Below, in pieces: positions 1 to 8,900 of a DNA stretch of 64,000 bases (its first letter is position 1; each line of letters starts with the position of its first letter). The notes below the pieces were generated by a model, which worked only from the letters and a program-made list of their open reading frames with translations, made no database searches and was not told the origin of the DNA. The DNA comes from Notolepis coatsorum (Eukaryota > Chordata > Actinopteri > Aulopiformes > Paralepididae): positions 95,064,048 through 95,128,047 of the forward strand of contig OZ020599.1 in assembly GCA_963971535.1 (NCBI GenBank), written 5' to 3'. Position numbers and translations under genes: made by a program.

Positions 1-32
1 TCCTTCTTGCCCAGATGGTTATTATGATAATG

Positions 33-79
33 ATTTAAGATAAGAAATTCCTTTAGTGATCCCCTTGGGGAAATTCGGG
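33..79 (-). repeat. LINE 3' tail (L2/CR1-like), interrupted
   Basis: The reverse complement gives the 3' end common in fish LINEs: a segment reading CCCCAAGGGGATCA followed by AATAAAGG-like bases and TTATCTTA repeats. The same tail occurs at 3612-3700 (minus) and 56215-56390 (plus). This copy is cut by the hAT insertion at 88 and appears to resume near 2615 (cagcatgg). Confidence 0.6.
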
Positions 80-87
80 CATCATAG

Positions 88-2606
88 CAGTGGCGTCGTT
101 AGCCCTGGGCTTCCGGGGCTTTAGCCCCGGATGTTTTTCTCCTAGCCCCGGATCTAAAAAAAAAAAAAAAAAAAAAAAATTGTTTACATTTTTTTTTTTT
201 ACTTTTTTTTTTTTTGTCAGCATCCCCATTGTCTGTGCTGAATGTTTGTTAGTGTTTGGTATTTTTGTTTTGTTTTTAGTACTTTTAAACATTTTTAGTA
301 AGTAGTTTTCATTTGATCCTATAATTCTTTCATTCACCGATTTGTGGACTTTTTTTTTAGTGTCCTGAAAGGCGCCTTATAAATCAAATGCATTATTATT
401 ATTATTATTATCATCCAGGAGGGAAAAGACACTTTGGATAGTAGGGACTGCATCTCTGCCTGTCCTGACCAGGAAACACTTTGCAACTGTGATCTCCTCT
501 GGCAAATAGTTGGATATTGTAATGTGTGGCGAGGGGTTGCAGCAATTCCACTGAGAGAAACTGGTTTGAGGCTGGATAACATGCCTGTATGCCTCTCATA
601 AGTTGTTATCCAACTCATGAGAACCTGCTCTCAAGCTCTTGCAGTATTCTGTCGACGACTGGATAGAACAGTCTCTGTCTCAGCTGATCTCCTGAGCTGA
701 GGTCTGAGCTTGTGCCACAAGATGACTCAACTACATACTCGCCCATCCTTTTCTGCTTCCTCCTTTGGCTGGTAGTATGTTCCTCAATCCAAAGGCCATT
801 ACATATGGCCTTTGTCCTGTCATACATGTCCACTGCCATCTCTGAGGTGCGATAACCTTTGAGTGTGTCCTGCACTGTGCTTTTAAATAGTACAGATATT
901 GAAGATGTGCACTTTAACGCAGCAGCACCTGGAGCCATCCATACCCATGTCCAGTGTCCTATAATAAGCTTTAATCGAACCTCGGATAGTCCGGTTGGTT
1001 TGGGGTGGTGTGAAAGCTCATTCACTCTTGCAAGTGAACCCTGCTGCGGTTCATTTGAGATGTGAATGCAAAGCGGACCAAAGGCAGGAAAAGACCCAAA
1101 AATCGAATCTTTTTTTTATGAGAAGACTGAAACATATGTATATAATGAAACACACAATAGTTTTTTTCGATTGCCTAAGCATGATTTTGAAAACGGGGCC
1201 CGGTGTTTCAAAACACACAATTAGCACAACCACACACACAATTATCAGAACACCTCAGATCCTTTGCTAAATTAAACACTTGTCAAAACCATACACTAAT
1301 TTTGTTACCATATGAAACACACATTTCATAATGACTTAATTCTGTTTGAACCAGTTACACACACTGCTGTGCTTAACCTAAAACACATTTAGCAATTCTA
1401 CTTCTCAGTGATTAGAGTACTGTAAGTGAAGTACGCAGAGAATGTGCAAATATACAATAAATTCACCAAACACTACACAAGACCAATGCTGTAGACTGAT
1501 GAAAATATAATTTATTTATCTACATATACCCAAATCAATGATGCAGACTGATGAAAAAAATAACATTTTCTCTCCATATACCCAAATCAATGATGCAGAC
1601 TGATGAAAATATAAATGTTCTCTCCATATAACCAAATCAGTCAACATTTCAACATGGAGAATCACAACAATACATGTCCCAGTTTTCATGCTACTATGTG
1701 CATAACACTGTAAGCTCAGCAAATATCAGACAAACATAAAATACTGTATCCAGTACAGGTTAAAATTACAGTAATACAATTTCTTTTTGAAAAAATCTAA
1801 ACAGAAAATACTAGACATTATCTCTTTGCCTAGCTGGATCTGGCAAGATAATTTTTTGTTGTGATTCTCCATGTTGACATGTTGACTGATTTGGGAAAAT
1901 GGGAGAACATTTATATTTTCATCAGTCTGCATCATTGGTTGTCTTGTGTAGTGTTTGGTGAATGTATTGTATATTTTCACGTTCTCTGTGTACAGTACTT
2001 CACTCTCCTTCCATTTTGGTTGAAGACAGGTGAACTCACCTGCTGCATTTTTATAGTGCTTAAACCTGATTGTGTATCTACAATTAAGCAATGGTGTGTT
2101 TGTGCATCTGATGGCTGTGTTAACCAATTGGCTCATATGTGTGGTAATTTGACATTCTGTGTCTAATGTAATGCAAGTGTGTTTAGTGTTTTGCAAATCA
2201 CTGTGTGTATTGTTTTGCAAAAAGTGAGGCTGACATTGTAGGGGTGCAAATCTGGGCCTATATTTTGCTCCTTGAGTGTAAGGTTTTGATAATTGTGTAA
2301 TACTTTTGATTTGAGTGTTTATGCAATTGAAGAAAACTGTAAAGACTAGAGATGAACTGTTTATTTATTTTGTACATAGGCTGTGCATATGTTTGTTTGT
2401 TTGTTTATTTGCTTATGTGTATGATTCTTAACTGTGTTTTTATTTTGTTATTGGTGTATATGTGTATGTATGTATATTTGTAATCATGTAGGGGCTTCTT
2501 GGACCAGATCAATGTTTAATCTGGCTAAATAAATAAATACCCCCCCCCCCCCTCCACCCCCCTGGGCTGAAGCCCCCAATGTTTTCTAACCCTAAAAACG
2601 CCCCTG
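88..2606 (-). mobile_element. hAT DNA transposon (degenerate), with 8-bp TSD
   Basis: The left end reads CAGTGGCGTCGTTAG. The right end, reverse-complemented, reads CAGGGGCGTTTTTAG, a matching terminal inverted repeat. An exact 8-bp target duplication CATCATAG lies at 80-87 and 2607-2614, the duplication length of hAT elements. Inside are minus-strand transposase remnants (411-1025), long A and T runs (157-216) and AT-rich DNA with no other coding sequence I can recognise (1026-2560). It sits in the intron upstream of the first nkain4 exon in the window. Confidence 0.8.
411..1025 (-). pseudogene. hAT (ZMYM1-like) transposase remnant
   Basis: Two minus-strand open stretches, 1025-615 and 599-411, lie in different frames. 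The first contains a segment resembling RLFYPVVDRILQELESRFS of ZMYM1-like/hAT transposases; the second continues with a region like LLQPLATHYNIQLFA. A frameshift between them and a missing N-terminus mark it as non-functional. It lies inside the hAT element whose ends I can define. Family assignment rests on remembered motif similarity. Confidence 0.6.
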
Positions 2607-2689
2607 CATCATAGCAGCATGGTACATTTTTTTTTATATGTTTATCCAAAAAAAATCACCATATCCTTCCCTATATTTTGTAACTGTAG

Positions 2690-2887
2690 GACAGTGATGT
2701 GCTGTCCCTGGGAATGTCTTCCCATCACTCCTGGTGGAAAGACAACGGTCCAGGGTGTGAGAGCAAGGGCCTCCCATCCACTGGGTGGGAGAGTCTGGAA
2801 CACAGAGAACTCATCACCGCTCTGGTGTGCCGGCTGGAATACCAATACATAGAAGTCCTGCACTGCATTGTCCAGGTCCTCATATCG
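2690..2887 (+). CDS. nkain4: nkain4 internal exon (Na+/K+-ATPase-interacting protein)
   Basis: NKAIN proteins are small four-pass membrane proteins that bind the beta subunit of the Na+/K+-ATPase in neurons. This exon follows an acceptor ...taactgtag and ends at TCG|gtgagt, 66 full codons, phase 0 at both ends. It encodes DSDVLSLGMSSHHSWWKDNG, a cysteine-containing loop, and EYQYIEVLHCIVQVLIS, the start of the last membrane segment. The HxSWW motif and the VLHCxVQxLIS run are hallmarks of the family. Human NKAIN4 has the equivalent DSELL...SWW stretch, and synteny with ythdf1 favours nkain4 over its paralogues. The next exon is 10.2 kb away because a BEL retrotransposon and other repeats fill the intron. 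Upstream exons are outside the window. Confidence 0.88.
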
Positions 2888-3026
2888 GTGAGTGCACTCT
2901 CCATATATAAGCAGAGACATTGAGGAACCGAGACGCCATTCTCGCTGGTTAATTCCGTCACCAGCTCTGGGAGAAATTAGCAGACCTGGGATTTACACCA
3001 AATTAATGGGGTGAGACGTAAAATTT

Positions 3027-3101
3027 GATTAGATTAGATTAGATTAAAATGTATTGTCATTATACAGTACAAGTACAGTACAACGAAAATAAGTTTAAGA
3101 T
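3027..3101 (-). repeat. LINE 3' tail with GATTA microsatellite
   Basis: Contains gattagattagatta followed by attgtcattatacagtacaa, the reverse complement of a LINE 3' end (...TGACAATA with an AATCTAATC tail). Longer related copies are at 4150-4446/12704-13010, 33155-33620 and 34650-35046, all in the same orientation. Confidence 0.5.
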
Positions 3102-3112
3102 AAGATATTCCT

Positions 3113-3611
3113 AGAGCGGCTGGGTGGCACAGCGGAGATTGCGCTCGTCACCAACACGAGAGACTCCGGTCTCGAATCCGGGTGTCCGCATTGCCTCCGG
3201 CTTGGGCCAGCCGTCATACTAACTCGTTTGGCTGAGTTAGCGGGAGGGAAGTCGATGGGGTGGTAATCTGGCGTTGTGGACAGCGACTCCTACAGGTCAG
3301 GTCAGGGCGCCTGCACAGCAAAAGACAGGAAATGGTGAAGGCAGCGTGACCTCCCACGCGTTACACTTCACCAATGAGAGTCCGCGCTGTCAGGTGAAAA
3401 GAGAGCCGCTGGCTGTCTCCGCATGTGTCGGAGGAAGCATGTGGTAGACCTCAGGGCTCCCTTGACCGACCAGTAGAGGGCACATGCGCACAACGACCAG
3501 GTAGGGGAGGGGGTAATTGACAATGACGACTAAATTGGGACGCGAGGAAAAGCACGGAAAATCAGGCGGAGAAAAAGAGGATTTAAAAAAAATATATATA
3601 TATATATAGTT
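3113..3611 (+). mobile_element. tRNA-derived SINE with 11-bp TSD
   Basis: The 5' part carries pol III promoter-like boxes: an A-box region at gctgggtggcacagcgg and a B-box region at ggtctcgaatccg. It ends in an A/T-rich tail (taaaaaaaatatatata). The target duplication aagatattcct flanks it at 3102-3112 and 3612-3622. It inserted into the fish LINE tail that resumes at 3612. At about 500 bp it is long for a SINE; I did not identify a named family. Confidence 0.7.
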
Positions 3612-3700
3612 AAGATATTCCTTTATTGATCCCCTTGGGGAAATTCAGGCATCATAGCAGCATGGGGTAAGGGGGGGGGGGTACAGGTACATGGTAATAG
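3612..3700 (-). repeat. LINE 3' tail, target of the SINE
   Basis: Reads aagatattcctttattgatc then ccccttggggaaattcaggc, the reverse complement of the LINE 3' end also seen at 33-79. It ends in a G-run (3670-3682). Confidence 0.6.
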
Positions 3701-4149
3701 TAGAAGACATAATACAGGTAATAAATGTAAATGTAACAGTAAAGTGCAACAGCAATATACTAGATGACTAAATGTAAATGTAAATTATATTGACATTTTA
3801 AACTCGGAATGCCATTCAGCAGATCTTTTTAGGTTAGGTTAAACAATTTGTGTTGTTTTGACATGAAAATTAGAAAAGATTTTATTTACAATATTGAAAT
3901 TGACATTCCCTGGTATTTAAGCGGTTGGTTGCTATCGCACGTGTCAGTTTCGCTAATGGCGTGGCGTTGAGGTCATCGCCTCTTCCTGCCTGTGTTCTCT
4001 CTTTAGCTACCCTCTTTCATGTATCTCTTTGATATATTAAAGAGAATATAATCAATCATTAAATATTACTTTCAGGCTGTCACTTTCAAGTAGGAATACG
4101 TGTTGTTTTCCAGTGTCTTTTATTAATAACTTTCTAAAGAAAGAAAGAA
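3701..4149. other. nkain4 intron, no gene seen
   Basis: AT-rich intronic DNA. I see no exon, RNA gene or clear repeat boundary here. Confidence 0.5.
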
Positions 4150-4446
4150 CCATTTTCTTTTTATCTAATGGTATTGTTATTATGGAGTACAATGAAAATA
4201 AGTTAACTTATTTTAAAATAAGTCTAACCAGAGTGCAAATGTAACAGTACTTCTGAGTAATAATGCGATTCAGATGTATGTACACAGTGATACAGGTATA
4301 AAGACCCTATGGTAAGCCATACTGGCCAGCGGTATAACTAGTAAGAGTAGGTAAGGAATATGTACAGATATAGATATAGTATCTACAGTTAAAAGGATTA
4401 TATGGAGGTATATACAGACAGATGTGGATAAATATTAATATATATA
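4150..4446 (-). repeat. Interspersed repeat, left half, split by the BEL element
   Basis: Shares gagtgcaaatgtaacagta, cagatgtatgtaca, gatatagatatagtatctac and tatacagacagatgtggata with the repeats at 33155-33620 and 34650-35046. It breaks at the target site CGGTA and resumes at 12704 (tatacagcattattgtacat), as in the other copies. It is therefore the pre-existing target of the BEL insertion. Confidence 0.65.
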
Positions 4447-4451
4447 CGGTA

Positions 4452-5883
4452 TGTTGTGAAGGGCCAGATTAAACCGAATATATATATTTATCTATATATA
4501 TATTTAATTGTATTTGTATATTCTCTAATATTCCCTGATATCCCTTGTATATTCCTTGTACAATATGCATTGAATATCCATTCTAGCCTACTGAACATCC
4601 CATAATAGTCTCCATTCTACTATTGGTCGAGACCTTGGTGCCAGGCTGCCATACCCCTCAGACCCAGTTCAAACGTACCGCTCGACATGTACGAACAAGT
4701 CCTAGTTCCGCGTAGGAATCTGGCTACCGCACCACTAATGGGACTATTTGTTCATAGTGCGTATATATACTGCGCTACTAAAGTAGGACTTTCTTTTCAG
4801 TCCAGTTTCTTACCCTCCAATAGAGTCACAGACGTAAAGCCTCCCCGCGATGCCACGTGTGGGAGTAAGGCCAAGTTCGCCTACCATCGGTATTGAGACA
4901 TTGTGTATATTAATATTTGAATAGTCATATTTGGCACTATATCGTCGAGTTGGACGTAGTCTATTAAGCTAATAATAGTCTGTTAATATATAGTGCTTTG
5001 TGCGGTGAGAATACTACCGTAGTCAGTACCCCATCGTTTCGGGCAGAGAACTGGCTGCTTACCCAGGGTGGTTGACCCTATGTGAAGCTGCACCCGAGGA
5101 GCCCCAGAGCCGACGAGCGAGTGGACCTGTATACCGGATTATTCTACTGACGACAGCCCGCCTTCCCAGGCACGGATTATGCTTTGGATACTTTGATTAT
5201 TCTATGGATAAAGACCCCCGACACTACCGTGTGTTGGAACCCCCCCCCCTGGAGAGGTCGCAAGGTGAGGAGACGCTTTGCAAGACGAGGTCTCTCCACA
5301 TCTCTCCCCCGTGGACCGGAGAGAGCCGGCCCACAAAGAGTCCACCTGCTTTCATCTGTGGTCCAAGGATCGCCGGCGCATTGAACGGCACTACAGTGGG
5401 TTCTCCTGGGATACCCTTGGCCGGACGAGGCAGCTGGATTCTACCCCCCCCCCCCTCCTACTCCTGTCGGCTTACAAGCGACCGGATTAACCCCCTCTAG
5501 TGTATCCAGCCTATAATCATTAAAGTATCATTGCTGTTATTCCTTAACTATTCCAGGTCGTATATTTACCACCTGCGCCTTCAGAGATTGGACATTATCT
5601 ATTGATATACCGACGAATACTCCTTGCCATAAAAGTGCATACTATTTCAATTCATAAATGTAATTAAGTGATTAAGTGTTTAGTCTACACACCATCGCTG
5701 TGTAGGCAATAAAGACCTGTTTCTAAATTCGTACATTTGTGTTGGATCCGTTTCATCTACGTGAGAGTGTTCATGATAATATATTTATGCCGTGTACTGA
5801 GTGGCCGAATATTAAGTACAAAGGTAGTGGTAGTAAGTATCATATCTAGTAATACAGTCAGGGAATTGTACCCCTCAGTTACA
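4452..5883 (+). repeat. BEL 5' LTR
   Basis: 1432 bp, bounded by TG...CA. Compared with the 3' LTR it shows T for C at three CpG positions (acattgtg, gctttgtg, ctactgacg), T for C at gctttgc and A for G at actgagtgg. It contains short open frames (for example 4687-4896 and 5072-5500) that recur in the 3' LTR; I treat these as chance. Confidence 0.93.
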
Positions 5884-5885
5884 AT

Positions 5886-5902
5886 TGGTCCTTCGAGCCG
5901 GA
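5886..5902 (+). other. Primer binding site, tRNA-Tyr
   Basis: TGGTCCTTCGAGCCGGA starts 2 nt after the LTR. Its reverse complement TCCGGCTCGAAGGACCA equals the 3' end of vertebrate tRNA-Tyr including CCA, as I recall that tRNA. It would prime minus-strand DNA synthesis. Confidence 0.8.
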
Positions 5903-5951
5903 TGGTAATTAGTGTAATATTAATATAGTGTTATTAATATTGAAATGGCCT

Positions 5952-8900
5952 ATGATGAACACTCCACGAAACGATCCTCCTAACCAACGCCCGCAGCGCG
6001 AACGACGGCTCCCTCAGTACTTAGAGGCTTACGCTGTCAGTCAACAACCTAGTCTTCTACTAACAGTAAACGCGGTAAAACTAGAAAGTAAAAGTATGTC
6101 TAACCCCAACGCCCAGACTACCCCGACCATAGAGGCCCCTACGGGCTCTAATGTAACTGACCAAGTTCACGGTGGGGACCAGTGGGAACCAGACATGACT
6201 TCACACCCCGCCAGTACTGAAGAAGTAGTCCCCGATGAGTCCCGGGAGGAATACAACGCTACCGAGAGAGAACTCGGCACGGAAGAAGACGGGGAGAGCA
6301 CCGTGGAGATAGAACTCCAAGGCTCCGCAAGGAGTACCCCGAGGGAAGGCTCCCCTATACAACCGCCTTCTCCCAGCGAGGCAGAGAGGACCCTACAGCA
6401 GGCATTCCTCGTCAGCCTGAAAGCCTCTACTGAACGCGATAGACTCCAGGGTGAACGCGATCGATTGCAGATACAGCAACGGAGCGAAGAAGAGCACATA
6501 CGCCTGGAAATAAGACGCATTCAGATGGAAGAGAATGTGGCCCGAGACCGAGCAGACAGCCAGCGAGCAGCTGCTGGTGCTCTACGGGACGCAGAGCGCG
6601 ACAGACAGCAAGCGCAACTAATAGAACAGCTGATCAGACGGACAACACCCTCTCCCTCCGCCAGAGGCTCCAGGAACTCGTCTAGACACACCTCCAGGGC
6701 GGCATCCCCTAGCCGAGTAAACAACCCTGAACTTGACCAACAGACGAGGTCTATACCCCCCACAGACCACCTCCCCCCACCGGTCCAAGCGAGACCTAGC
6801 AACCGGGAAGGAGCAGCATATCCTGTGGAGAGGCTAAACCAGAGACTACAAGCACTGGATGACCTAACTGAAGACGAAGAGGAAGAGGAGGAGAACCGCG
6901 CCCGAAGACAGCACAGTACTCTACCGGACCAGGAGGTCCGGTACAGCCCAGGCTATACTCCCGCGGAGCTGCGCTACAGACCCCCGACTCTATACACGGG
7001 TGAGCAAGACGCACGACCCGCACCGAGGAACAGCACCTGGACAAGCGGGCCATGGTACACTGCCGGTACCAGCCCATACCAAGGAGCGGGAGGAGACTCG
7101 CCTAGGAGGCCTCTCCCCCAACGCTCGCCGATGTATCCACAGTCAGCGTCATACATTGGCACGCCTATGGTACCCGACTTCACCCAAGAGAACCGGGCCC
7201 AGTATACAGAACTCCGCATGTGTCTGGAGACCATGTTGGTGGATGTATTGGATGAACGCCACAAATACGCCATCCTACTGCAGCACTTAAAGGTGCCCCG
7301 CGCACATAATATAGCGCTCGCCTACGCGACTTCCACCACCCCATACACAGCAGCGCTGGTAGCATTGGACCAGAGGTATGGGCGCATATGGGATTACGTG
7401 ATCCAGGAGATCCGACACATCGACCGCTTACCCCCAGCAATAGACAATCGAGCACTGGACGACCTGTCCATCAGAGTGCAGTCCCTGGTAGGGATGTTGG
7501 GAGCGCAAAGAGAGAAGGGGAAGTATGAACTTTACGCCAACTCAAATGTGGAAAGGATCCTGGAGAAGCTGCCGCCCGCTCGTCAGGAGCGCTTTAGGCG
7601 GCAGAGGGACCACAGAGACCCGAATGGCCCCGAACCGAACCTCCTCGATCTAGCAGACTTCCTGGCGAGAGAAGTCAGCAGCCTACGGCTAGATACATTC
7701 GGACGGAGCACCCCTGGCTCCAGAGAAGGAACCAGACGACTAAATGATGGAAGAAGATCGGTGACTGTGATGCACCAATCGGAGTCAGTGCCGAGCAGCA
7801 GGAGCCACAGTGCCCCCTCCAGAACGGAGAAGTGGAAGATGGTGTGCCCCTACTGTGAGAAAGAACACTGGCTAGCGCAATGTGACTCCTTCCCCAAGCT
7901 GAACGCGGAGGAAGCAGGTCAATGGATAAAGTCCAACAAGCGCTGTTTTCGCTGTGCGCGCTCACACATGGCAGCCGAATGCCGCTTAAAGAAAAGGTGC
8001 ACCAAGTGCGATGGAGCCCATCTGGACATACTTCACGACAGTAACAGACGGCGCCCTTCACCTGCACCATCCAGCCGCAAAGCGAGCGTCATGTACATCG
8101 ATCCCGCCAGCAGCAGTGGAGCCCGAGTACTCCTAAAAGTAGTGCGTGTGACACTAAGCTACCAGAATAAAGTCCTGGACACTTACGCCGTCCTCGATGA
8201 CGGGTCAGAGAAGACCCTGCTGCTCGCCTCCGCTGCGGCCCAGTTAGGGCTGCGGGGAAGCGAAACCCAAATGACAATTCGGACAATAAGACGAGATTTG
8301 AAGACGATAAAGGGCGAGAATGTCTCATTCTCTATCGCAGCAAGCGGCCAGCCTGAGCGACGGTACCAGATTGCAGACGCTTTCACCAGCCAAGAAATAG
8401 GACTGTTGCGGTACACATACCCCGTCGCCAAGCTGATGGAGAAATATGCACATCTGCGCAAGTTACCGATCCCGCTCATAGACAATGCTATGCCGACCCT
8501 GTTGATAGGCTCCGACCATGCAGACCTCATTGTCCCGATAGACCGGGTTCATACCGGACCCCGAGGCTGTCCTGCAGCAGTCGAGACCCGTTTGGGATGG
8601 ACTCTCCAAGGCCCGCTCGCCAAATCTCTCAACCGAAGTACAGCCACTAGATGTCTCCACTCCCGAGTCACAGAGGGAGAAACCGCACTCCTGCAACACG
8701 TAGAGCGGCTATGGAGCTTGGAACAAATGCCCTTTAAGAATGGAAAGAAAGACATTCGCTCTAAAGATGACATTTACGCCATTCACCTCCTCGAGACAGG
8801 GACCAAGAGAGTCCCGGTCAACGGCGTGTTGAGATACGCCACGCCACTCCTGCGGCGAGAAGGAATGCCTACTTTCCACGCCAAGACAGACGCCATAGAA

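Noticed and set aside
1726..2220. 164-residue minus-strand frame in the left hAT element
   Set aside because: AT-rich, no recognisable motif, and inside a degenerate transposon.
4687..5500. Short frames in the BEL LTRs (69, 142 and 147 residues, repeated in both LTRs)
   Set aside because: They recur because the LTRs are duplicates; no start context or homology suggests a protein.
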